A stretch of 64,000 nt of DNA from Pithys albifrons albifrons (lineage: Eukaryota > Chordata > Aves > Passeriformes > Thamnophilidae). The position numbers and the translations under genes were made by a program. The first letter of the stretch is position 1. Every line of letters starts with the position of its first letter. Shown here piece after piece: positions 46,701 to 58,395 of the stretch. The stretch covers positions 4,113,939 to 4,177,938 of the forward strand of contig NC_092458.1 in NCBI RefSeq assembly GCF_047495875.1, read 5' to 3'. The notes under the pieces were generated by a model. That model ran no database searches and had not been told where the DNA came from. It saw only the letters and a program-made list of their open reading frames with translations.

Positions 46701-49180
46701 AAAATGTCCTGAGCCAAATACAAGTCCATTTTGGGACTGCAGTATGTGTCTGGGTTGTCCAGGTCAACTGTTTTATCCTCGTGCAACTGTACCATGAAGG
46801 GTGTGTTTACAGACAAATACTGATGGATTTCCTGTTTTCCAGCCACCCCTGAATTTACACACATGGCAAAACTGACAGGTTCTCTCTTTTAAGGAACTTG
46901 TAATTACTAGCAGGTCCAACAAATGCATAATTGCTGAAAAAAACTAGAAGAGTAAATTACATGTGTGTCAGAATAAATCATTAATTTTCCAGATTTTTTT
47001 TTCTGCTTTGACACAGTGGATTTTTTTTTAAAATGGTGACATATCAAAACCTGAAGAAAAGATATAAAAGATTTTTTTTTAGTTTAAAAAGATACTCCAT
47101 AGATAGAAAAATGACAAGCTGTGCAATAAAATGCTATTCTAACAAAATATCAGACTGATTAAAAATACCAGGGGAACAGAACATTGTTTCATAAGGCCCC
47201 CTTTTCCATGTGGATCGTTAGTGTGGGAGAAAATCCTTGTAATTCTTTGCACTGCTCCCACACAGACGCCTACACATATCATCACTTGACTTTCAAACTA
47301 ACAATAGAAGTGTTAGTAGAGCTATCACCATCTGCAGATTGAACTGTGCATTTTTAAGGCTGCAACAATCTCAGACATTAGCAGTAGTAGTCATATAGAT
47401 GGTAAGCAATACCCTCTTTCCATAAGAACCACGTAGAGGTCAGTTGAATGATATGTTTCCCCATACAATCGTGACTATAAGTTCCTCCACATTAATAAAT
47501 CAGTAAGTTGGAAGCTATTTTTCAGTTTCTGTGGTTTAATAAAAAATAAAGAGCATCTATATAGTAATGGTGGGAACAATGAGATACTCCAGACCTTTCT
47601 ATACTTACACAGGTAAATTATTTTGCTCAGTTTTAATGACCTTGGAGAAAACCCCACAATGAACAACTAATGATAATTGCAAATAAAAATGTATGGGAAC
47701 TGAAAGTTCAAATCAGTAAAAGGATTCCTGTATTTATTATCTATTCTTTTTTTCCTTTCTTCTTTTTTTTTTTCTAATTAAGAATTGTGACCTGAATTAG
47801 AATTCTGGCCCCAAAAATGATTTCTGTTGTCCTCATTCTTTTTTTCTAAATGCTTGTGTCTTCTGATTATTTTGAAGAAAAACTTAAGGCTTTACATATT
47901 TGAGTTTTCTAACTATGTGCAATTCTTGTTGCAGGAGGAGAAAAACTTTATGGTGGAGATTGAAAGACTGCTGGTGTGGTAACACAGGCTGCTTTTTCCC
48001 TTGCTATATTGAAACCATCAAGAAATCCTCAGAGGAAATAAATATTGTCAAAATATTGGAGTTGTGCAGGAAAGGATTGATCAGAAGTTTTGTAGATGAT
48101 TACACAGGGAAAAAGAAAATCAAGGAACAAAGAAACAGAGCTAAAAGTCAGGTGACAGAGTAGCAGACCTGGAACAGAAACTCCGTTACAGAATAGTAAA
48201 GTTGTCCAATAGAACATCAAGGCTGAAAAGCAGGATAACTGAGACCTACAGCAGACAGGGTGGACTGACTTGGACCTAGATCTTCTCTTTCCTCTGCCAG
48301 CTACTGCTTGTGTCACTCAAGGTGCATCCTTTAAAAACCAGCTGCACAGTTTCTTTTCAGTGACCTGAGGTTTTAGCCTATTTAAAATATTTCTGAAAGG
48401 AAAAAGAAATCTGAGACAGCCTTTGGTAACAGTGTAAAGGCTAAAATACCAACCTGCATCATCAATGGGGACTATTAGCACATCTGGGGAAAATAAGTGT
48501 TCCCTATACATGTCTTTCAGCTTCAAGATTAATCTTCAGAGATGCCACAATCTGCTTCTAATAGTTTTGCTTTTCTGTACTATGGAATGTGAGGGTTCCC
48601 TTATGCTGGGAATGTGTCCTATTTGTACATAAGCATTATCTTAATTGTTTCCATATAGAAGTGGTGCAAAGATCTGAGTTTGCTCTGCCTGGATTTGAAC
48701 TGGATTTCATTTGAGAATTTTGCAGCAGGAAACAGTAGGGCATTATTCTTTAGGCAGTACACACTAATTTAGGCCTAGATTTCTAGCCTAGAACAAGGTA
48801 TGCCTCTGTACCTTTGGAACCACAGCACAAAGCATTCTCATGTACTTCATTTGCAGAATAACACTGCAGGATGATGAATGTCTCTGTCAGGATTACATGG
48901 GTTTAACTGAATGAATAAAAAGATTGAAATTCATCAATTTCTAATCAGGGTCCTGTAAAATCCTTGAGGATGTGTGTGCTAGTTATAATTTATCAAATCT
49001 AATGTTCCATCATACTACCTGGAAAACAAAACCTTTTTGTGTTTGGAGAGCATTAAGATGAAAAAAAAATTGTCTCTTTCAGGACCTCCTCAGCTGGGAG
49101 ACAGGTGAGAAGGCATTTTCAAGACATTCAGTTTGGATTTTCTGTCTATTTACTTAGACATCTATATTTAAGTACTTTGT
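40726..49180. other. 8.4 kb of repeat-poor DNA, no gene recognised
   Basis: No CR1, LTR or other transposon is recognised across this interval. It holds a GT run near 41560, an AAC run near 42640, homopolymer T runs, and a G-depleted A/C-rich segment at about 45105-45370. The longest frames (87-95 codons at 47900-48316 on both strands) have no domain. A pyrimidine tract and AG occur before 47936, as at a splice acceptor, but no matching donor or conserved exon could be argued. Confidence 0.4.
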
Positions 49181-50212
49181 CCTTCCCTTCCCTTCCCTTC
49201 CCTTCCCTTCCCTTCCCTTCCCTTCCCTTCCCTTCCCTTCCCTTCCCTTCCCTTCCCTTCCCTCCCCTCCCCTCCCCTCCCCTCCCCTTCCCCTCCCCTC
49301 CCCTCCCCTCCCCTCCCTTCCCTTCCCTTCCCTTCCCTTCCCTTCCCTTCCCTTCCCTTCCCTTCCCTTCCCTTCCCTTCCCTTCCCTTCCCTTCCCTTC
49401 CCTTCCCTTCCCTTCCCTTCCCTTCCCTTCCCTTCCCTTCCCTTCCCTTCCCTTCCCTTCCCTTCCCTTCCCTTCCCTTCCCTTCCCTTCCCTTCCCTTC
49501 CCTTCCCTTCCCTTCCCTTCCCTTCCCTTCCCTTCCCTTCCCTTCCCTTCCCTTCCCTAACCTTCCCTTCCCTTCCCTTCCCTAACCTTCCCTTCCCTAA
49601 CCTTCCCTTCCCTAACCTTCCCTAACCTTCCCTAACCTTCCCTTCCCTTCCCTAACCTTCCCTAACCTTCCCTAACCTTCCCTTCCCAAACCTTCCCAAA
49701 CCTTCCCTTCCCAAACCTTCCCAAACCTTCCCAAACCTTCCCTTCCCAAACCTTCCCTTCCCAAACCTTCCCAAACCTTCCCTTCCCTTCCCAAACCTTC
49801 TCAAAGCTTCCCATCTCTTCCCAACATTCCCTTCCCAACCCTTCCCTCTCCCTCTCCCTCTCCCCCTCCCCCTCCTCCTCCTCCCCATCCTCCCCCTCTC
49901 TCCCCCCCCTTTCCCTTTCCCTTTCCCTTTCCCTTTCCCTTTCCCTTTCCCTTTCCCTTTCCCTTTCCCTTTCCCTTTCCCTTTCCCTTTCCCTTTCCCT
50001 TTCCCTTTCCCTTTCCCTTTCCCTTTCCCTTTCCCTTTCCCTTTCCCTTTCCCTTTCCCTTTCCCTTTCCCTTTCCCTTCCCTTTCCCTTTCCCTTTCCC
50101 TTTCCCTTTCCCTTTCCCTTTCCCTTTCCCTTTCCCTTTCCCTTTCCTCTCCTACTCGTCTCCTCTGCTCTCCTTTGCTCTGCTCTGCTCTCCTCTTCCT
50201 CTTCCTTTCTGA
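49181..50212. repeat. About 1 kb polypyrimidine satellite: (CCTTC)n, (CCCCT)n, CCCTAA/CCCAAA variants, then (CCCTTT)n
   Basis: The plus strand is almost purely C and T for about 1 kb. In order: (CCTTC)n at 49181-49260; (CCCCT)n at 49261-49317; (CCTTC)n at 49318-49556; pentamers mixed with CCCTAACCTT at 49557-49680 and CCCAAACCTT at 49681-49800; degenerate CT-rich sequence to about 49907; and (CCCTTT)n at 49908-50147. The last has a one-base slip near 50079, before decay into CTCTGCTCTC. The minus strand carries dense GGG runs. Open frames of 151-204 codons here are artefacts of the repeat. Confidence 0.97.
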
Positions 50213-50773
50213 ACAATTTTCTATATTATGTATATTATGTATAATCAAGGAATGAAAACTCTTCACTGTCTTTAGACATCTTTAGCAAGAGCATAAATTC
50301 TGTGTTATATGTGAAGAGCTTAGTGACTGCACTGTTTTGAGAGATGTGTGTATGGAAACTTACACTGCCTTGGAAGGTCTTCCTTACAGCTGGCATTGCT
50401 TTGAAAAATTGTGTTTCATTTGGCTGCTACAATGTGCTGTACTTGATAAAGTCGGCATACAATGCTATCAAGGTTATCTTGAGTTCAGCAATCTGCCATT
50501 CCTCTTTTGGTTGACCTCCCTCTTCATTGCAACACAGTCTTTCCCCTAGACCCATTTTTATTTAGGTTTCTGGAAGAAGTCAACCAATTAATGATGTGTT
50601 GGATGAGTATTACAACAATGTAATGCATACATGAATTCATACATTTATATATAGGGGGTAGATTTTAAAAAACTGAGACGTGATATCTTTCAGAGTCTTA
50701 GCACACAAAAAAGCACCACATTTCTCTTCTTTACTACTCATTCTCATCTCCATTTACACAAACTTTTATCATG
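50213..50773. other. Unassigned DNA
   Basis: No gene or repeat is recognised. The 70-codon plus frame at 50337-50549 has no domain. Confidence 0.4.
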
Positions 50774-50778
50774 AGTAC

Positions 50779-51395
50779 TGTCCTGGGTTGAGCTGGCAAA
50801 ACGCCAACTGTCCAGGACAGAGTGAAAAGGGTTCCTCCTCCCCCCAGCCAGCTAAGGGAAAAAGAAGAGGGAGAGGAAAGAAAAACCCTCAAAACCAGGT
50901 TTATGCTGAAACTAACTACATGTATTTATACATAGAAGAGAAAACTAAGAGAGAACTACAGTATAACACACACTTACACAAGTTATGCATATATAACAAG
51001 GAATAACTTCCCACTCCCCAATTAATACAAAGCCCATTACTCTAAATTCATAAGCACTCCAAAAGACACTCAGCAAGAAAGTATAACAACAAAATATTTC
51101 TACTTCCCTGAATGCAAACAAAATGCAAGCACAGGCAACAGGAGCAGGGCCCAGCATAGTAGAGGAGCTGCCAGATGTCCTCCTCTTAGTGCAGACATGA
51201 TGGAACTGACCAAGCCACTCCCACACACTGGATTTTACACCCTTTGAGATGATGTAGTATGGTATGGAATACAATATTATTGGCTGGAAGAAGTCAGCTG
51301 TTAGCTAGCTCAGCCCAGCTTAAATCAGCTGACAATCCTAGGCCTAGCTGGACTTTAAAACCTAAGTTTAGGCCCACCTGCCTAAACCCATAACA
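50779..51395 (-). mobile_element. Solo LTR, family A copy 2
   Basis: The 617-bp element has the same termini and orientation as A1 at 1882-2488, with a perfect AGTAC duplication (50774-50778 and 51396-51400). Compared with A1 it differs by scattered substitutions and small indels in the middle. It has the GATGATGTAGTATGG and GAATACAATATTATTGG block. The sense-strand start resembles family B (TGTTATGGGTTTAGGCAGG versus TGTTATGGGTTCACCCAGG), so A and B are sister LTR subfamilies. The 109-codon minus frame at 50945-51274 is LTR-internal. Confidence 0.92.
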
Positions 51396-51400
51396 AGTAC

Positions 51401-52734
51401 TATTATGCAAATTGAAAAATTATATTTGTTTTCCGATATATCACTACTATTATTCACCAAATAAAGTCATTTTGAAAATTACCTACTTTGTGGGTGAAAT
51501 TCATAACTTTCAGAAAAAGTAAAAGATATCTTTTAAAGGTAAAATATCTTTCATGTCCCAATCTCTCCTATGGCGTCTGGAAAAAGAATTTAGTCAAAAA
51601 TAAGAAAACTAACAGAAGGCTTATTAGTGGAATGAAAATAGCTTTGAGCACTCATCTGAAATTGTGGAGGTTTGATGATGCAATGCCTCTCTATCTTTGG
51701 GTTGATCTGAACTAAATAATTTTTCAGTTTGCTTCATGAACAAAGAAATTGTGCTTGCTGTTCTTCTTTTGGTATCTCATGAAAGTATTTGAGCTACTAT
51801 AAAAAAAAGAAAAAAAACTATTTGATTTGAAATATTTTGCTTATGTTAGTCATGACAGGTCAGTTTGTCTTTATAAATGGGAAGATGTGGAGTTTTGTCT
51901 AGTGGGAATCTAGGGTTTATGTGTTCCAGAATCATAAATATCTACATAGTTATCAGTTTCTTGGTATGTATGTATGACTGAAAACTAGGAAGGAGAGCAA
52001 AAACCCTTATGTTGAGCAAGCTTGAACGAAAACATATTCTGAGGAGTTATGTGGAAAACTCAGCTGGAGAGAGATGCTGACATGTTGGGTTTGAGAAGAT
52101 TCACATTAGAAGGGATTGTAATGTTGTATCTTGTCATATCTTATCACCAACAATGATTATCCCAATAATATTTTCACTTATAAGACTGGCTGACTTTCTC
52201 AACTGGATGTCTTGGAGTATCATTTTATCAAGGGACCTCAGGCTCAAGCTATCCAGAGCAAAGCTTGCCACTGTCTTTATAAAGACTGTCACTTCAGTTA
52301 CCAGTCATCTGGGAATTCCAAGTGGCAATTTAATTTCTGAGATCCATGACTTCCATAGTTGTAAGAGTGAGGTCTATCTGCTACAGTCACTTTTTAAGGG
52401 GACTTTTCTATAGGTAGCCTTTTAGAACAGGCCTCAACAAAGTTCCTTTGACTGTCATTCTTTGAGTATCAGTTGCAACAGTCTTTCCCTCTTCAGTTTC
52501 ATTTATTTTTACTGTGGTACCACTGACTTTTGCCAGCTGAATATTGTGTCACCACCTTCTGCTCCTTGTATAAGCTCTTAGAAAGGAAATTGAAGCTAAG
52601 AATATGTGGCTGTTACTATGTGCAGGAAGATGGTTTTCTCATTAAGGTCAACCTAATAAAACCTAACATCAATAATCAAACCATGTGTAAATCTCTTAAC
52701 TCCAAGTCAAAGGGTTGTCAGGAAGCACCAGAGG
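51401..52734. other. Unassigned DNA, no gene recognised
   Basis: No transposon or RNA gene is recognised. The 86-codon frame 52153-52413 and 74-codon frame 52530-52754 have no domain signature. Confidence 0.4.
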
Positions 52735-52957
52735 AGGTTCAGGTTAGATATTAGGAAAAATTTCTTCACTGAAAGAGTGACTAAGCATTGGAACACACTG
52801 GCCAGGGAAGTGAGGGAGTCACCATCCCTGTAAGTGTTCAAAAAAGGTTTGGTATGGAACATGAGGACATTGGTGAACATGAGAGTGGTACTACACTGGT
52901 GGTTGGAGTTGATGATCTTAGAGAATTTTCCAAACCTGAATGATTCTATGATTATAC
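52735..52957 (+). mobile_element. CR1 LINE 3' UTR fragment
   Basis: About 220 bp of CR1 3' end: GGTTCAGGTTAGATATTAGG, then TTTCTTCACTGAAAGAGTG, then GTTGGAGTTGATGATCTTAG, ending GAATGATTCTATGATTATA. It is 5'-truncated to little more than the 3' UTR. Confidence 0.85.
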
Positions 52958-53205
52958 TGACTCATTTCCAGAAGAAGATCTTTGGGAAGTAAGGGACTAG
53001 TGGAGAACCTGATGAAAGAGAGTTGCTCAGATGAAAGTGTTTCTCAGTCTAGGATGCTCAAAACAGAGACAAATAACTCAGACCTCCTGGATGTAGCAAG
53101 AGATGGATGCAACCAGCTGCAATAGTGTCAGCTCAATCACTCCTTGCATTGGTTTTGAATCAGTTCTGTTTTGGACAAGGATTATAAAAAAAAAATTCCC
53201 TGATA

Positions 53206-53465
53206 TAGAGTCACAGAATCATAGAATTTCCCCATAGAAGGGACCTTAAAAGACCATCTATTTACAACTCCCTCTCATGGACAGGGATATCTTTCACTAG
53301 ACCAGTTTGCTCAAAGCCCCATCCAACCTGACCTTGAACATTTCCAGGGATGGGTAATCAACAACTTCTCTGAGTGACCTGTTCCAGTGCCTCACCACCC
53401 TCACAGTGAAGAATCTTTTTCCTAACATCTAATCTAAACCTACTCTCAGAGCTGCATCAGATAGA
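53206..53465 (-). mobile_element. CR1 LINE 3' UTR fragment
   Basis: The plus strand starts AGAGTCACAGAATCATAGAA, the reversed tail. It continues through the 3' UTR (ATAGAAGGGACCTTAAAAG, then CCAGGGATGGGTAATCAACA) to CTAATCTAAACCTACTCTC, where it is truncated. It lies about 250 bp from the plus-strand CR1 at 52735, so the two copies converge tail to tail. Confidence 0.85.
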
Positions 53466-54510
53466 CCTGTGTGAAAAATTAACAGAGGAACCTATTGCCT
53501 TATGCATTTGTTTTAGAATTATAATTGGATGGAATTACAGACTAGTGATGCAAGTTTGAAATCAAAATTTGTGGCTTTGTAAAACCAGCATGAGTTGTAT
53601 ATAAATGTATACATTATATTCTATTCCATTATACATAAATTATATATGTAAGTTAATGCTGGCAGCAGTTATGGAGCCATAAGAACTCAAGAGCAAATAC
53701 TTGGCTTAATCTTGAAGTCATATTTTTATGAGGAAAAATATAATTAAAAGAAAGATACAGTATAGCTCTTTTAAAAATAAACTTTATTTCACATATGGTT
53801 TATAATTCAAAATGTTACACTGTATTTGGGTGTCCCAAGTGGGATCAACTTTGATAATTGCCTAAATCAGGTCAACATGTCTAGAGATCAGAATTTACAT
53901 AGCTGAGGCAGTTTTGGTTTTAATTTTTCTTTCATATCGGTGAGCAGCACAAAAGGCAATAGGGTATTATCAAACTGTTTGCTAATATCTGCAACACTTT
54001 ACTAAAAGAGGGGGAAAACATGTAATTTAAACACAAGTGGCATTTAAGATTTAAAATATTTCCAGTATGCTCATGAATTTTGAATTTAGATATACTCTTA
54101 TGAGAAAGTATTCAGATGGGTTTACAAGCACTATTGTTTTCAACAGATATATAATTGAGAAGTTGCTTGCAGAGAAGCTTTATGTTAATAATCTGTTGAT
54201 TTGGAAGCAAACTCATGATCTAGGTCTGAATTATGGCACAGAGATCTTTATAACACAAATTTAACATTCCTATTTAGAAATTAAACTCTTCTTTTCACAA
54301 GAGGGTAAAAGAATAGTTAATATATTTAACCAGGTATAATCAACCTAAGCTTTACTGTATCTGAAACTCTTACAGTGGTGAATAAGAAAAGGTGAACACT
54401 TCAGTCAGGCACCAAAACTGATCTTTGGCATTGTCTCAAGGGCCCGGTCATCAGGGAAAAGCAATGTATCAATTCCTGCTGTATCTGAAACTTCATTTGA
54501 ATATGAATAT
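53466..54510. other. AT-rich DNA, no gene recognised
   Basis: No repeat or gene is recognised. The 65-codon frame at 54067-54264 has no recognised domain. Confidence 0.4.
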
Positions 54511-54515
54511 GTAAT

Positions 54516-55139
54516 TGTTATGGGTTCACCCAGGTGGACCTAGATTTGGGCTCTGAAGTCTGGACTAGGCCGAAGCTGTCAGCTGACTTGAGCTGGGCTG
54601 AGCTAACAGCTGACCTCTTCTAGCCAGTAACTTTGTATTCCATACCACATTATAACATCATCTCCAGGGAAGTAGGAACCAGTGTGGGAGTGGTTAAGTC
54701 AGTCGCTTCTCAGCCCTCCTCTTGGGAGGACGCACGATGCTGTCCCAGGGGGGATGGAGAGGACCAGGCCCACCACTGGCTCACAGGGTACCTCAGGAAA
54801 GTCAAATGTGTTGTTCTGGGTCTCTCCTTTCTGCTTGAGTTTGTCTCCCTGGGGAATAAGTTTTATCTTAAGTAATGTGTAGTTAAGACAGTAGAATTTG
54901 TGTGTTCGTTAAGAAATGAGGACTTTGTTGTGTGTTGCAGGCTTGTGTGAGTGTATATTTGTACTCTCTTCTAATTGTCTCTTTCTTTCTGTGAAAAATA
55001 TATGTAGTTTTAGTATAAATGCAGTTTGAAGTGGTTTTTTTCTTTCCCCTCTCTTTTCCTCCCTTTCCCTGGTGTTAGGAGGGAGGCTTTTCTCTCTGTG
55101 TTTGGGGGGTTTAGCAGTTGCTTATCTCAAACCAAGACA
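54516..55139 (+). mobile_element. Solo LTR, family B copy 3
   Basis: The 624-bp element is nearly the same as B2, starting TGTTATGGGTTCACCCAGG and ending CTTATCTCAAACCAAGACA. A perfect GTAAT duplication is at 54511-54515 and 55140-55144. The shared LTR-internal frame is open here too (54633-54875, 80 codons). No provirus interior is attached. Confidence 0.94.
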
Positions 55140-55144
55140 GTAAT

Positions 55145-56962
55145 ACATGCTAGAAAATAGAAATATAGGACAATGACTTTCGTAAGGCAAATGTGAAATG
55201 AAAGAAAATAAAATTAGAACACCTTTGTATGAACAATGGATTCTCTCAATGCAAAAAACAAACAAATAAAAAATCTTACAACAACAACAGCAACTAACTA
55301 TTGCTAAACTTTTCACAGTTGTGTGATTAAGGAAGATTAATTAGAGAAAACATTTTTAGAAGAGGGTAAAGGATAATACTTCAAGTGTTTAAAAATAAAT
55401 AACCACATGTGCACATGAGAAAACTTTTCCCAGTAAGGAATAGGACGTTTAGATAGACTTGTGTTACTACTAAAATATATAACTCACGCATTGACTATTT
55501 GAGGTCTCAAAGAAAGATCTTCCCCAGACATTCCCCAGTGTAGCAATCCTCCATTCATGTCGCATCCTAATTTGAAAATAATGAAGTTTTCAGAAGATTA
55601 CAGAGTTCTGCATCATGATTTATGAAACCTAAATTCATTACGCTTCTAGAGAAATCCCTGTATGTAATTTTTATAAATAAACCAAGTGGATTATTTTAAA
55701 ATCAAATTTAAAAACATATGGAAAACCCAATAACCCTCGTTTTTTCATATAACTATTTATAAATAGAGAAAAAAACTCCTTGTAATAACTTTCTGAAATG
55801 ATTGAAATAAAAGTTTTCCCTTCCCTGATAGACACATCAAATGAAGAGTCAAATTAATATAAATTTCATGCGCAATCTCTTCTACTCTTCCAGGATTTTA
55901 TATACAGAAATATATATTTACATGAACAGAACTTTTTTCCAGACAGTTTTCAGACTTTAAAATGCTTTCTGAGGAAATTTTACAGCAGCCTGGTTTTGAC
56001 TTCATATAGAAGATTTTCTTTAAAAAGAGTGAAATAATTATTTACTTATTCCATATTAGCATAAAAAAATTCAGTAACAAATATTTCCTTTGATTGCAGC
56101 CTTTACAAAATATTTTCCATTTCTTAATAAAAATAATTAAAAAACACTAGATGAAGATATTTCAATTTCAATTAAAATCCCTACACTTCTTTTTTAAATT
56201 AAATCTTTAATAATTGGCATCAATATATCTTTATGTTTGGGTCTTCATTTTCTAGAGAAAACAGAAAGTACCAAAGTAACAGATGCATTTGCATGATAAA
56301 AACATTCATTAAATATCTACGCTGAAATGCTAAAAAACTATTAGTATTAACTTTCTCCTGTGTCAAAGGAAGTATCTCAGGATAACAAATATTAACTAAA
56401 CAGTTTATTATCCATAAAATACGTAAATTTATGGTTCTAAATGACTTGATTAACAAATATCAGTCCAAACTATGTGTTAGATCATTGTCAGTTGGCAATG
56501 CAGAGTTTAGATTTCTAAAACTTAGATTGAAAGTTTACTGCAGTCAAAGTAAAGAAATCATATAAATGTAAATGAACTTAATTAATTCATTTGAATGAAA
56601 CATAGCTCTGGAAATGCTACCTAGACTATAAGGATAAGAACTATCATTTATTAAAACATAAAAGTAAATTCATATTTCTTACTGGAAATAAAAGATCATT
56701 GACTATGAGAAATACGATATCAAATGCATTTGATCAGTGTTCACAAGCTCAGATACTTTTAGTTTGCTTAATAGTGAATGACACACTGAGAACTGGTTTA
56801 AATATTTTGTTTTGTACTGAGTGAAAAAAATTGGTGCATAATGATATGTTCTAGATACATGCAATAAATTAAATTTTGTTTTAAATTGCCTCTGCAAGGT
56901 CTAATGGGTATAAATGCCTTTGAAAACTGAAGTATCATCCAAGTCAGCATCATCAGTAGATA
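55145..56962. other. AT-rich DNA, no gene recognised
   Basis: No exon, RNA gene or transposon is recognised. Open frames do not exceed about 80 codons. Confidence 0.45.
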
Positions 56963-58395
56963 TCATAGAATCATAGAATCGATTGGGTTGGAAAAGACCT
57001 CAGAGATCATCTAATCCATCCCTTGGTCCAACTCCAGTCCGTTTACCAGATCATGGCACTCAGTGCCACGTCCAATCTCAGTTTAAAAATCTCCAGGAAT
57101 GGGGAATCCACCACCTCTCTGGGCAGGCCAATCCAATGCCTGATTACTCTCTCTGGAAAGAACTTTTTTCTGATCTCCAGATTAAATTTCCCCTGGCAGA
57201 GCTTAAGCCCGTTCCCCATTGTCCTATTACTGAGTGCCTGGGAGAAGAGACCAACCCCCACATGGCTACAGCTTCCCTTCAGGAAGTTATACACAGTGAT
57301 GAGGTCACCTCTGAGCCTCCTCTTCTCCAGGCTAAACAACCCCAGCTCCCTCAGCCTCTCCCCACAGCACTTGTGCTTCAGTCCCTTCACCAGCCTTGTT
57401 GCTCTTCTCTGGACTCGCTCCAGCACCTCAATATCCTTTCTGAACTGAGGGGCCCAGAACTGAACACAGTACTCAAGGTGTGACCTCACCAACGCAGAGT
57501 ACAGGGGAAGGATCACTGCCCTGGTCCTGCTGGCCACGCTACTTTTGATACAGGTCAGGATCCCATTGGCCTTCTTGGCCACCTGGGCACACTGTTGGCT
57601 CATGTTGAGCTTCCTGTCAATTAGTACTCCAAGGTCCCTTTCTGCCTGGCTGCTCTCCAGCCACTCTGTGCCCAGCCTGGAGTGCTGCAGGGGGTTGTTG
57701 TGGCCAAAGTGCAGGACCCGGCACTTGGCCTTGTTGAACTTCATCCCATTGGAATCAGCCCATCTCTCAAGTCTATCCAGATCCCTCTGCAGAGCCCTCC
57801 TGCCTTCCAGCAGGTCGACACTCTCTCCTATCTTGGTGTCATCAGCAAATTTGCTGATGATGGACTCAATCCCCTCACCTAAATCATCAATAAAATGTTA
57901 AACAGGACTGGACCCAACACAGAGAGACAGTGTCAAAGGCCTTGCTGAAGTCCAGATAGACACATCCACAGCCTTCCCCTCATCCACCAGGTGGTCACCT
58001 GATCCTAAAAAGAGATCAGGTTGGTCAGACAGGACCTGCCCCTCCTAAACCCATGCTGGCTGGGTCTAATCCCTTGTCCATCCTGAAGGTGCTGTGTGAT
58101 TGCACTCAGGATGAACTGCTCCATAACCCTGCCAGGCACGGAGGTCAGGCTGACAGGCCTGTAGTTGCCAGGGTCAGCCTTGCAGCCTTTTTTGGATTGG
58201 GGTGACATTTGCCAACTTCCAATCATCTGGGACCTCCCCAGAGAGCCAGGACTGTTGGAAGATGATTGAGAGCAGCTTGGCAAGCTTTTCTGCCAGGTCC
58301 CTCATCACCCTGCGATGGATCCTGTCTGGTTCCATAGACTTGTGAGGATCCAGCTGGCTCAGTAAGTCACTAACTATTGCCTCCTGGAACATGGT
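56963..58395 (-). mobile_element. CR1 LINE, young subfamily, with internal deletion
   Basis: The reversed tail starts at 56963 (TCATAGAATCATAGAATCGA) and the 5' truncation is near 58395. The minus frame 57043-57744 (233 residues) keeps the C-terminal third of the reverse-transcriptase protein, from [17 protein letters not shown] to the stop. Upstream, the catalytic box FADDT is intact (about 57835-57860). About 200 bp present in the copies at 23511 and 60282 (the SGVPQGS region) are missing at about 57922, joining two parts out of frame. The N-terminal region resumes at 58005-58392. Confidence 0.95.

Noticed and set aside
47936..48163. A host exon beginning after a pyrimidine tract and CAG at 47936
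   Set aside because: The frame has no recognisable domain, no convincing donor site follows, and no neighbouring exon could be found.
49557..49680. Interstitial telomere repeat
   Set aside because: CCCTAA occurs only singly among CCTTC units, never as tandem hexamers.
49105..50266. Open frames of 151-204 codons with Pro-Ser-Leu, Gly-Lys or Arg-Glu repeats
   Set aside because: They are translations of the CCTTC and CCCTTT satellite, where stop codons cannot arise, with no start context or domain.
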